A DNA stretch of 64,000 nucleotides, taken from NCBI RefSeq assembly GCF_030378205.1, contig NZ_CP127385.1:5744001-5808000 (forward strand). The letters are read 5' to 3'. Below are positions 8,431 through 18,744 of the stretch, in pieces. The stretch's first letter is position 1. Every line of letters begins with the position of its first letter. Made by a program: the position numbers and the translations under genes. The notes beneath the pieces were generated by a model. It was not told where the DNA came from, searched no databases, and saw only the letters and a list, made by a program, of their open reading frames with translations. The stretch comes from Bradyrhizobium sp. NP1 (GTDB lineage Bacteria; Pseudomonadota; Alphaproteobacteria; Rhizobiales; Xanthobacteraceae).

Positions 8431-9327
8431 TCAAGCATGCATCAGGCGCGCCGCACGCTGGCGCGGCACCGGAACAGTATCCTTATAGGCGCCGACCGTG
8501 ACCATTTCTCGGTTCAGGCAAAGCGCTGCGCCTTCGATCAGCCCCGCCGCAAGCACCTGTCGCGCGCGGTCGGCGCCTGCATCGAGCGCGGCGTCGGTTT
8601 CCTGCCGGGACAGCGGACCGACGTCGCGGGTGACGAGACGCGCGCCGAGATCGGTATCAGGCTGCAGTCCATTCGCCGGCACGCGCAGGACCGCCGGATG
8701 TCCCGGCAGATCGACGGCATTGGCGATCACGGTTGCCGCGGCGTCGGCTTGCGCCGCTGTCTGCGCCAGCACCGTAACGGCATCGGCAATGCCGAGCGAG
8801 AAGCTGCGGCCATGGCGGCCGCTGGTGGCAACACCTCGCGCAGGGTCGCCGGCGACGACGGCTATCATCCGCATCACGCCCTGACGATCCGGCCGATCCA
8901 TCAGGCCGACCGAAAATTGCTCGCCTTCGGCAAGATGGAATGCGATGTCGCCGCCGTTGTTGACATAGGCACGCTTCAAGGGCGCCGCGTGCAACATGGC
9001 CCCGAGAATTTCCTCGGCGACGCTGCCGGCGACCGCCGCCATCGGCGTGATGAAGCAGCTGCCGGCAAATGGCGCGACCGCCACATGCATGCGGCGCGCG
9101 ACCACGCCCTGCAAGGTGCAGCGCGCGGGATCGGCCGCGCGACGCAGTTCGGCAAGCTCCGCACAGAGTTCATCGAGCAGGCCAGTGAAGCGCGTCGCTG
9201 CCGCCTCATAGGCCGCGCGCACCGCCGGCGCCGTTCCGTTTGCCTCGACGACCAGATCGATGGGACCGTCCTGCAAATGCAGCCGCCTGCCGTCAGGAAG
9301 AAGCGCGATTTGCGGCGACCTTTTCAT
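8431..9327 (-). CDS. UPF0280 family protein (ApbE-superfamily-like)
   Basis: A 298-residue protein recognised as UPF0280 by the opening KRSPQIALLPDGRRLHLQDGP, the central AAVAGSVAEEILGAM segment, the YVNNGGDIAFHLAEG motif and the GVATSGRHGRSFSLGIADAV region. The NNGGDIA and ATSGRHGRSF motifs are like those of ApbE flavin transferases, which attach FMN to target proteins. Its ATG overlaps the 6-hydroxynicotinate reductase stop by four bases, so the two are translationally coupled. A role in flavin attachment to the reductase is an attractive hypothesis, not shown by the sequence. Confidence 0.8.
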   Translation of the reverse strand: MKRSPQIALLPDGRRLHLQDGPIDLVVEANGTAPAVRAAYEAAATRFTGLLDELCAELAELRRAADPARCTLQGVVARRMHVAVAPFAGSCFITPMAAVAGSVAEEILGAMLHAAPLKRAYVNNGGDIAFHLAEGEQFSVGLMDRPDRQGVMRMIAVVAGDPARGVATSGRHGRSFSLGIADAVTVLAQTAAQADAAATVIANAVDLPGHPAVLRVPANGLQPDTDLGARLVTRDVGPLSRQETDAALDAGADRARQVLAAGLIEGAALCLNREMVTVGAYKDTVPVPRQRAARLMHA

Positions 9328-10775
9328 TGACGCCGTCCGGGCAGGTGCGGCATTGGCCGGATCTCAGCATTTTCCCGGATCGACGCCAGCGGGCGCACAT
9401 AGTCCATATGGCCGCCGAGCGCCGCATAGTCGGACAGCCGCATCGTGAATTCGATCGGCGCGACCAGAGCCGGTGTGGGCACGTAACCGAAGGCACCGAC
9501 CGGCATCTGCGTGACATCGACCATGAAGGTGATGCCGCCGCCCGGCCAGACATAGACCGGTGCGCCGCCGCTGGTGACGCGCGTCAGCGCGTCCTTCACC
9601 GATCGCGTCAGACGCACCGGATTGTCGGTGACGCCGGCGCGGAGCGATCCGCCCGCCCCGCCCATGAACAGCACCGTGCACAGCGCGGGCTCGCAATTTT
9701 CCCTGATCCGCTCGACCGAAAATTTGAGTGCGGCCGGAATCTCCTTCTCGATCGGCCGCAGCTCCGCGTCGAGCTCATAGAAGGCCGAGTGCTCGCCCGT
9801 GGTCGAGACCATCAGCATGGTCAGGCCCGGCCGCGCTTCCTTCGGATTGAATGGCCCCAGCACCGAAAGCGGATCGGAGATGTTGGTGCCGCCCCACCCC
9901 GTCCCGGGCTCGGCAACCTGGAAATAACGGCCCGGCGTCGAGCGCCGGCCTTTCATCTTGATGCCGGTGTCGGGAACATCGAGCAGCTTGCCGGCCTGGT
10001 GCTCCGAGAGCACGCCGGTGATGTGGTCGTCGACGACGACGACTTCGTCGACCTTGCCGTGCCATTGCTTGGCGAACATCCCGATGGTCGCCGAGCCGCA
10101 GCCGACCCGCATGCGCTCCTCTGCAGTACCGTTGACGATCGGCGGCCGACCGGCCTGCACCACCACGGTGGCGCCGCCGTCGATGGCGAGCTCGACCGGC
10201 TTGCAGTTGCTCAAGTCCATCAGAGTGTCGCAGGTGACGCGGCCCTCCTTCTTGGAGCCGCCGGTGAGATGATGGACGCCGCCGAGCGACAGCATCTGCG
10301 AACCATACTCGCCTGTGGTGACGTGACCGACCGCCTCGCCCTGCGCGCGCACGATCGCGGTTTCCGGCCCGAGGTGACGATCGGTGTCGATCTTCACCTT
10401 GACGCCGCAATAGCTGAAAATGCCTTCGGTCACGACGGTGACCATATCGACGCCATCGACCTCGGACGAGACGATGAAGGGCGCTGGCTTGTAGTCGGGA
10501 TAGGTGGTGCCGGCGCCGATCGCGGTGACGAAAATGCTGGGCTCGTGCACGATCTTGCCGTCCCAGTCGCTTACGGCGGTGAACGGCACGAGCCGCCCGC
10601 CATGCGAGACCGTCTGCTCCAGGACGATGTGCGGATCTACGCGGACGAGCTGTCCGTCATGATTGGCGTAGCGGTCGCAGGCGCCTGCCGCGCCCGGCTT
10701 GATGTAGCACATCACCGGGCAGGCATCGCAGCGGATCTTGTCGCCGACAACGGAACCTGTCGTATCAGCCACCAT
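9324..10775 (-). CDS. hnr: 6-hydroxynicotinate reductase
   Basis: A 483-residue protein matching the family of 6-hydroxynicotinate reductase, which in clostridial nicotinate fermentation reduces 6-hydroxynicotinate to 1,4,5,6-tetrahydro-6-oxonicotinate. An N-terminal cysteine cluster (C16-x2-C19-x3-C23-x9-C33) probably binds Fe-S. Glycine-rich stretches GCGSATIGMFAKQWHGKVDEVV and MGGAGGSLRAGV follow. ATG 10775 is preferred because the cysteine cluster then starts the domain; the in-frame extension runs into the divergent promoter. It heads the minus-strand operon and is divergent from nicAB. The electron donor is unknown. Confidence 0.82.
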   Translation of the reverse strand: MVADTTGSVVGDKIRCDACPVMCYIKPGAAGACDRYANHDGQLVRVDPHIVLEQTVSHGGRLVPFTAVSDWDGKIVHEPSIFVTAIGAGTTYPDYKPAPFIVSSEVDGVDMVTVVTEGIFSYCGVKVKIDTDRHLGPETAIVRAQGEAVGHVTTGEYGSQMLSLGGVHHLTGGSKKEGRVTCDTLMDLSNCKPVELAIDGGATVVVQAGRPPIVNGTAEERMRVGCGSATIGMFAKQWHGKVDEVVVVDDHITGVLSEHQAGKLLDVPDTGIKMKGRRSTPGRYFQVAEPGTGWGGTNISDPLSVLGPFNPKEARPGLTMLMVSTTGEHSAFYELDAELRPIEKEIPAALKFSVERIRENCEPALCTVLFMGGAGGSLRAGVTDNPVRLTRSVKDALTRVTSGGAPVYVWPGGGITFMVDVTQMPVGAFGYVPTPALVAPIEFTMRLSDYAALGGHMDYVRPLASIRENAEIRPMPHLPGRRQ

Positions 10776-10822
10776 GTCAGAGCCTGCTAGTGGTGGTTCG
10801 GAAGTCCGTATCCGACTTTTCA

Positions 10823-10834
10823 TTCGTATACGAA
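10823..10834. promoter_or_regulatory. Perfect palindrome TTCGTATACGAA in the hnr/nicA divergent promoter
   Basis: TTCGTATACGAA is a perfect 12-base palindrome centred on GTATAC. Operators of many FCD-type GntR regulators have a TTGTATACAA-like core, so this is a candidate operator. It lies 48 bases upstream of the hnr start codon and 195 bases upstream of nicA. Confidence 0.5.
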
Positions 10835-10973
10835 CGATCCTGCGCGCGAACCCAGAACCTGTCAAGCCGTCGCTTGCGCGATTTTGCTGGCTGCCGAACA
10901 AACGCTCAGTGTGCCTGCCCTATTGTCCACAAAGCGGGCAGCCGGTTGCAGTGCGATACGCGCGCCGCTTGCA

Positions 10974-10989
10974 CGTTTGTATGCAAACG
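10974..10989. promoter_or_regulatory. Inverted repeat CGTTTG-TATG-CAAACG upstream of nicA
   Basis: Six-base perfect arms flank a TATG centre. The core TTTGTATGCAAA closely matches the other palindrome 150 bp away (TTCGTATACGAA), so one regulator could bind both. It lies 40 bases upstream of the nicA ATG, a position suited to repression of nicAB. Confidence 0.5.
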
Positions 10990-11029
10990 GTACTGTCGGC
11001 ACGTCACGCGCGCAACGGAAACAGCAGGG

Positions 11030-11512
11030 ATGACGCGATCCACGATCCGCCTGACCGTCAACGGCAGGATCCATGACATCGATGCCGCGCCGGATACCGC
11101 ACTGCTTTACGTGTTGCGCAACGACCTCGAATTGAACGGACCGAAATATGGCTGCGGGCTCGGCGAATGCGGCACCTGCACGGTGCTGATCGACGGCGTC
11201 GCGGCGCGTTCCTGCGTCATCCCCGTCGAAGGCTGCATCGGCCGCGACGTCGTCACGCTCGAAGGCCTCGGCTCGCGCGATCAACCCGATCCGGTGCAGC
11301 AAGCCTTCATCACGGAGCAGGCTGCGCAATGCGGTTATTGCCTCAACGGCATGATCATGACCACCAGGGCGCTGCTGAACCGGACGCCGCATCCGTCGGA
11401 AGCGGAGATCGTCGAAGCGTTGCGCTATAATCTTTGCCGCTGCGGCGCGCATATCGAGATCATCCGTGCGGCCATGCGCGCCGCCGGACATCTGGTCGAG
11501 GCGCGCGACTGA
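11030..11512 (+). CDS. nicA: Nicotinate hydroxylase small subunit, [2Fe-2S] protein (NicA-like)
   Basis: A 160-residue iron-sulfur subunit of the xanthine dehydrogenase family, transferring electrons from the molybdenum subunit. The plant-type ferredoxin domain has C42, C47, C50 and C62 (GCGLGECGTCTVL). The second [2Fe-2S] domain has C101, C104, C136 and C138 (CGYC and CRCGAH). The size matches NicA of Pseudomonas putida, and the next gene is a NicB-type fusion. ATG 11030 is used since the longer frame has no family similarity. Its stop shares a base with the nicB start (TGATG). Confidence 0.88.
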   Translation: MTRSTIRLTVNGRIHDIDAAPDTALLYVLRNDLELNGPKYGCGLGECGTCTVLIDGVAARSCVIPVEGCIGRDVVTLEGLGSRDQPDPVQQAFITEQAAQCGYCLNGMIMTTRALLNRTPHPSEAEIVEALRYNLCRCGAHIEIIRAAMRAAGHLVEARD

Positions 11513-14500
11513 TGGCCGGTGCCGGCACGTTATCGATCGTTCGCCGAGCCGACGCAGGTGGCACCGAAACCTTCATCAAGATTTCGGCCGACGGCGTCGT
11601 CAGCGCGTTCAATGGTCACGTCGATCTGGGCACAGGCATCCGCACCGCGCTCGCGCAGATCGTCGCCGAAGAGCTCGACGTGTCCCTTGCGCGGATCGTG
11701 GTCGTGCTCGGCGATACCTCGGAAGCGCCCAACCAGGGCGCGACCATCGCGAGCGAAACCATTCAGATCTCGGCCGTGCCCCTGCGCAAGGCGGCAGCGC
11801 AGGCGCGGCAGTTCCTGCTGGCGCGCGCGGCCGAACGGCTTGAGCTGCCGGTCGAACAGCTGTCGATCGAAGACGGCCTCATCCGCGGCCACGACAACCG
11901 CAGTGTCAGCTATGGCGAGTTGATTTCGGACGACACCATCCGCCTTGAACTCGCGGACGAAATGCCCGTCAAGGCCGTCGGCGCCTACAGCATCGTCGGA
12001 CAGTCGGTGCCGCGGGTCGATCTGCCGGCGAAAGCGACCGGCGAGCTCGTCTATGTTCACGACGTGCGCGTGCCCGGCATGCTGCACGGCCGCGTGGTGC
12101 GCCCGCCCTATGCCGGCGTCGATGCCGGCGCCTTTGTCGGCACCAGCCTGGTCGCGGTCGACGAAGGCTCGGTGCGCGATGTGCCGGGACTGGTCGCCGT
12201 CGTCAGGATCGGGGATTTTGTCGGCGTCATCGCCGAGCGTGAGGAGAACGCGATCAAGGCCGCGGCGCAGCTCAAGGTGACCTGGAAGCCGACGCCGACA
12301 TTGCCCGACCTGAACGACCTCGCAACGACGCTGCGCGACAATCCCTCGACGCCGCGCAAGCTCGCCGACAAGGGCGACGTCGACGCCGCGATCGCTTCCG
12401 CCACGAAGGCGATGCCGCGAACCTATGTCTGGCCCTACCAGATGCACGGCTCGATCGGCCCCTCCTGCGCGGTCGCCGACTATCAGGAGGGCCGCATCAA
12501 GGTGTGGTCCGGCACCCAGAACCCGCATCTCCTGCGCGCCGATCTCGCGCTCCTGGTCGATCGGCCGGAATCCGGCATCGAGGTGACCCGGCTCGAGGCC
12601 GCCGGCTGCTATGGCCGCAACTGCGCCGACGACGTCACCGCCGATGCGCTCTTGCTGTCACGTGCGGTCGGCCGGCCGGTTCGCGTCCAGCTCACGCGCG
12701 AGCAGGAGCATGTCTGGGAGCCGAAGGGCGCCGCCCAGCTGATGGATATCAACGGCGGGCTCAACGCCGACGGCAGCGTCGCGGCCTACGATTTCTCCAC
12801 ACGCTATCCGTCCAACGGCGCGCCAACCCTGGCGCTGCTGCTCACGGGCCGGATCGCGCCGGAGCCCGCCATCTTCGAGATGGGCGACCGCACCGCGATC
12901 CCGCCCTATGACTACGACAATCTGCGCGTGGTCGTGAACGACATGCCGCCGATCCTGCGCGCCTCCTGGCTGCGCGGGGTCTCCGCGCTGCCCAACAGCT
13001 TCGCCCATGAATCCTATATCGACGAGCTCGCAACCGAAGCCGGCGTCGATCCGATCGAATATCGGCTGCGCTATTTGAAGGACAAGCGCGCGATCGATCT
13101 GGTCAAGGCCGTGGCCGAGCGCGCCGGCTGGCAGCCGCGGCCGGTATGGCGCGAGCAGACGCCCGAGGGCGACGTCGTGCGCGGGCGCGGCGTTGCCTAC
13201 GCGCTCTACGTCCACAGCAAGTTTCCGGGCTATGGCGCGGCGTGGTCGGCCTGGATCGCCGACGTCGCTGTCAACAGGAACACCGGCGATGTCAGCGTCA
13301 CGCGCGTCGTCGCGGGCCAGGATTCCGGACTGATGATCAATCCGGATGGCGTGCGCCATCAGATCGAGGGCAACGTCATCCAGTCGACCAGCCGCGCGCT
13401 GATGGAGGAGGTTTCGTTCGACCGACACGCGGTAACGGCGCGGGAATGGGGCGCCTACCCCATCATCCAGTTCCCGGAGCTTCCGAAAATCGACGTCCTG
13501 ATGCTGCCGCGGCAGGATCAGCCGCCGCTTGGCGTCGGCGAATCCGCGTCCGTGCCAAGTGCGGCAGCAATTGCCAACGCGATTTTCGACGCCACCGGCG
13601 TGCGCTTCCGCGAGCTGCCGTTCACGCCCGAGCGTATCCTCAAGGGTTTGCGCGGTGAGGCGCCGGCGATGCCGGAGCGGCTCTCGGCACCGCCAGCGGC
13701 CGCGCCCGCGTTGGACAAATGGCGCAACCCATTCGCAGGCCGACGAGGCGTGTTCGCCGGTCTCGCTGCGGCCTGCGCTGCCGCGATCGGCATCGGCGCC
13801 GCCATGCTGCCCTGGCGCGCGATCGCGCCGATCGCCAGGCCAGACGCATCGGTCTATTCCGCCGCAACGATTGCCCGCGGCAAGGAGCTGGCCGCGCTCG
13901 GCGACTGCGCGGTCTGCCATACTGCAGCACGCGGCATCCTCAACGCCGGCGGCCGGCCGCTCGCAACCCCGTTCGGGGTGATCCACAGCACCAATATCAC
14001 GCCCGACGTCGAGACCGGCATCGGCGCGTGGTCGTATCCGGCCTTCGAGCGCGCGATGCGTGAAGGCATCCATCGCGACGGGCGGCATCTCTATCCGGCC
14101 TTTCCCTACACGCATTTTGCCAAGGCCAATGATGCCGACCTGCAGGCGCTCTACGCCTATCTGATGGCGCAGGCGCCGGTGCGCGCCGAGACGCCAAAGA
14201 ACGAGCTGGCGTTTCCGTTCAACCTGCGACCGCTGATGGCTGGCTGGAATGCGTTGTTCCACCAGCCCGGCACGTTCCAGCCTGATCCCGACCGATCGGA
14301 CATCTGGAATCGCGGCGCCTATCTGGTCGAAGGCCTCGGCCATTGCGGAGCGTGCCACACGCCGCGCAACGCGCTCGGCGCGGAGAAACAAAACGGCTAT
14401 CTCGCCGGCGGATTTGCCGAAGGCTGGGAGGCGCCGGCGCTGACCTCGCTGTCGCGCGCCCCGATCCCGTGGAATGAGGACGAGCTGTTCGCCTATTTGC

Positions 14501-15024
14501 GCACCGGCTATGCGCACCTCCATGGCGTGGCCGCGGGTCCCATGGCGCCCGTCGTGAAAGAACTCGCGGCCCTGCCCGATCAGGATATCCGCGCCATGGC
14601 GGTCTATCTTGCATCGTTCGATGACCGCGCGCCCGGCGGGCAAGCGCAGACGCAGCTTGCAACGCAACTGGAGACCGCAACGAAGCTTGACGTGCTCTCC
14701 TCCGCCGGCGCACGGCTCTATCGCGGCGCCTGTGCGGTGTGCCACGAAGTCGGCGGGCCGCCGCTGTTCGGCAGTCGCCCCTCGCTCGCGCTCAACAGCA
14801 ATCTGCACAGCGATAATCCCGACAACCTGATCCAGGTCATCCTGCACGGGGTCATGGAGCCGGCGTCGAGCAACCTCGGCTATATGCCAGCCTTCAGGGA
14901 CCACCTGAACGACGACCAGGTCGCGGAGCTCGTGAGCTTCCTTCGGCAGCAGTTCGCGCCCGACAAGCAGGCCTGGACCGAGACCCGTGCGGCGGTCGCG
15001 CGCGTCAGGGCGGCCGCGAATTGA
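11512..15024 (+). CDS. nicB: Nicotinate hydroxylase large subunit: molybdopterin domain fused to tri-haem cytochrome c (NicB-like)
   Basis: An 1170-residue protein. Residues 1 to about 720 are a xanthine-dehydrogenase-type molybdenum-cofactor subunit, with AFNGHVDLGTGIRTALAQIVAEE, GASWLRGVS-like WLRGVSALPNSFAHES and GVGESASVPSAAAIANAI. A hydrophobic segment near 746-768 follows, then a cytochrome c region with three CxxCH sites at C799-H803, C945-H949 and C1074-H1078. This layout and size match NicB of the P. putida nicotinate hydroxylase, which converts nicotinate to 6-hydroxynicotinate and passes electrons to the respiratory chain. Isoquinoline and aldehyde oxidoreductases share the fold, so the substrate rests on the adjacent reductase. 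Confidence 0.85.
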   Translation: MAGAGTLSIVRRADAGGTETFIKISADGVVSAFNGHVDLGTGIRTALAQIVAEELDVSLARIVVVLGDTSEAPNQGATIASETIQISAVPLRKAAAQARQFLLARAAERLELPVEQLSIEDGLIRGHDNRSVSYGELISDDTIRLELADEMPVKAVGAYSIVGQSVPRVDLPAKATGELVYVHDVRVPGMLHGRVVRPPYAGVDAGAFVGTSLVAVDEGSVRDVPGLVAVVRIGDFVGVIAEREENAIKAAAQLKVTWKPTPTLPDLNDLATTLRDNPSTPRKLADKGDVDAAIASATKAMPRTYVWPYQMHGSIGPSCAVADYQEGRIKVWSGTQNPHLLRADLALLVDRPESGIEVTRLEAAGCYGRNCADDVTADALLLSRAVGRPVRVQLTREQEHVWEPKGAAQLMDINGGLNADGSVAAYDFSTRYPSNGAPTLALLLTGRIAPEPAIFEMGDRTAIPPYDYDNLRVVVNDMPPILRASWLRGVSALPNSFAHESYIDELATEAGVDPIEYRLRYLKDKRAIDLVKAVAERAGWQPRPVWREQTPEGDVVRGRGVAYALYVHSKFPGYGAAWSAWIADVAVNRNTGDVSVTRVVAGQDSGLMINPDGVRHQIEGNVIQSTSRALMEEVSFDRHAVTAREWGAYPIIQFPELPKIDVLMLPRQDQPPLGVGESASVPSAAAIANAIFDATGVRFRELPFTPERILKGLRGEAPAMPERLSAPPAAAPALDKWRNPFAGRRGVFAGLAAACAAAIGIGAAMLPWRAIAPIARPDASVYSAATIARGKELAALGDCAVCHTAARGILNAGGRPLATPFGVIHSTNITPDVETGIGAWSYPAFERAMREGIHRDGRHLYPAFPYTHFAKANDADLQALYAYLMAQAPVRAETPKNELAFPFNLRPLMAGWNALFHQPGTFQPDPDRSDIWNRGAYLVEGLGHCGACHTPRNALGAEKQNGYLAGGFAEGWEAPALTSLSRAPIPWNEDELFAYLRTGYAHLHGVAAGPMAPVVKELAALPDQDIRAMAVYLASFDDRAPGGQAQTQLATQLETATKLDVLSSAGARLYRGACAVCHEVGGPPLFGSRPSLALNSNLHSDNPDNLIQVILHGVMEPASSNLGYMPAFRDHLNDDQVAELVSFLRQQFAPDKQAWTETRAAVARVRAAAN

Positions 15025-15204
15025 ACTCCATGTCGTTGATGAAGCCATCCAACTGCCTCCCGTCTGGACGGACCTTCAGACCACCGCCTTGGGCCACCCC
15101 TGGCGCTTCCTCAAGGTCCGCCGAATGTCTATTCTATCCCCGAGCGGGACCAGGTTCCCCGGTCCGGCTCATGATTGAGGCGCCCTGTATCAGCGAGACG
15201 ACAA

Positions 15205-15606
15205 ATGGCTCCCAAAGATCCGCTCAACTGGATGCTGTCCGACGCCATCGACACGCTGGTGCGCGCCGAACGGATGCGCCAGCAGTTCTTCAGCCTGCAC
15301 TCCACGTCCCAGGAGCCGACCTGGGAACCACCGATCGACGTGCTGGAAACCGACAGCGAATTCCTCATCCTCGTCGCGCTGCCTGGCGTCGATCCGGAGC
15401 AGGTGGAAGCCGTGGTCAAAGATGGAATCCTTGTCATCAGCGGCCGAAGGACCCTGCCCGACGAGCTGCGCAACGCCCGCATCCACCGGCTTGAGCTTCC
15501 GCAGGGTCGCTTCGAGCGCCGCATCGCCCTTCCCCTCGGCCGCTATGCCGTCAGCCGCTTCGACGTCAACGGCTGCATCGCATTGCGCCTCCTCAAGTCA
15601 GTGTGA
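15205..15606 (+). CDS. Small heat-shock protein (Hsp20 / alpha-crystallin family)
   Basis: A 133-residue chaperone. The alpha-crystallin domain spans about residues 45-130: PPIDVLETDSEFLILVALPGVDPEQVEAVVKDGILVISGRR and LPQGRFERRIALPLGRYAV are the classic beta-strand blocks. The C-terminal IxI extension that supports large oligomers is absent, as the protein ends a few residues after the domain, so it may form small assemblies. ATG 15205 gives the family N-terminus. The next gene is lon, starting 8 bp past the stop, which makes a holdase-plus-protease unit. I saw no convincing ROSE thermometer upstream. Confidence 0.88.
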   Translation: MAPKDPLNWMLSDAIDTLVRAERMRQQFFSLHSTSQEPTWEPPIDVLETDSEFLILVALPGVDPEQVEAVVKDGILVISGRRTLPDELRNARIHRLELPQGRFERRIALPLGRYAVSRFDVNGCIALRLLKSV

Positions 15607-15614
15607 GGTCGTCC

Positions 15615-18008
<2,394 letters not shown>

Positions 18009-18030
18009 TCGCGCGCCGACAGCGGCGTAA

Positions 18031-18074
18031 CGGGTCCTGGCCTTCGCTAGGACAACGTCCGAGGACCCCGTTTT
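18031..18074 (+). terminator. Possible rho-independent terminator after lon
   Basis: The arms CGGGTCCT (18031-18038) and AGGACCCCG (18062-18070) pair with one bulged C and are followed directly by TTTT. The loop can itself form a smaller GTCCT/AGGAC hairpin. Position just after the lon stop fits a terminator, but the loop is long. Confidence 0.4.
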
Positions 18075-18105
18075 CCGGATTCAAATGTCAAAGAGCTATT
18101 GAGCT

Positions 18106-18207
18106 GTCATCGCCCGGCTTGACCGGGCGATCCAGTATTCCAGCGACGATCGTGCTCATTTGAGACGCCTCTGGGATACTGGATGCCCCGCTTGCGCGGG
18201 GCATGAC
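18106..18207. repeat. Palindromic intergenic repeat, type 'GTCAT-CCCGC...ATCCAGTAT'
   Basis: The left part reads GTCATCGCCCGGCTTGACCG and continues to ATCCAGTATTCC. The right part GGATACTGGATGCC and onward to GGGGCATGAC is its inverted counterpart, and each half holds its own short hairpin. Such elements are common in Bradyrhizobium spacers, as I know them. It lies between the convergent lon and ABC permease genes, within 736 bp that hold no credible gene. Confidence 0.7.
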
Positions 18208-18259
18208 GGCGGCGGCGTACGACCTCGCCTTCCCGCGGCGCCGTTGCGTCCGGGTTGTT

Positions 18260-18680
18260 CGCATCAAGACCCTCCGATGAGGGCGCAGGGAAAGCCGGAT
18301 GCTGGTCGCACCCGCAGCCTCGCGTGCAACAAAAAAGCACACGAGTTAGTCACCACAGGTTTGACCGAAACAGTCCGGCCTTCCCCGCGCGATTGGTTTT
18401 AACGGTTTCCTGCGTGCTCTTCCCGGAGACCGGGCTTTCTTGTCTCCGTCGTCAGCGGATCGCCCGCGAACTTGATGCCAGCGTCGGGGCATCAGAACCA
18501 CACGCCTTCGCCGTCCGCAATGATTGTCGCTCGCCTGGCGATATCATCGCGTCCATCGCATCCCGCGCTCAACGTCCGTGACGATGCGCAACGCCCCTCT
18601 TGGCGAGTGCGGGACGCGCCGAGTGAAGCCACTGATTTGCCCGACGCAACAAGCGAAATATTTTTCACGCGAGGGCTGGA
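18260..18680. repeat. Composite dispersed intergenic element (non-coding)
   Basis: The stretch carries the segments GGGAAAGCCGGATGCTGGTC, CAGTCCGGCCTTCCCCGCGC, GACCGGGCTTTCTTG and CTCAACGTCCGTGACGATGC, which I recognise as parts of a repeat family found many times in Bradyrhizobium genomes. It holds no credible gene: open frames through it lack ribosome sites and family similarity. This identification is from memory of the genus and needs a genome-wide self-search. It fills most of the gap between lon and the convergent ABC permease gene; nothing else is evident between it and 18745. Confidence 0.55.
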
Positions 18681-18744
18681 CCAGCCAAATCAGCCTGAAT
18701 CCGCTCGTGAATTTCGATCTTTCGCGCACGCGGTTTCAAGCGCG

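Noticed and set aside
12658..15048. 796-residue open frame on the minus strand opposite nicB
   Set aside because: It is a GC-rich shadow frame: the plus strand encodes a clear molybdenum-cytochrome protein with three CxxCH sites, and the antisense product has no family features.
15025..15204. Possible ROSE-type RNA thermometer before the Hsp20 gene
   Set aside because: Rhizobial small heat-shock genes often have one, but I could not find a convincing hairpin pairing with the ribosome site near the ATG.
18106..18207. CRISPR-like or tandem array
   Set aside because: The copies are inverted, not direct, and there is no regular spacer pattern; it is a palindromic repeat.
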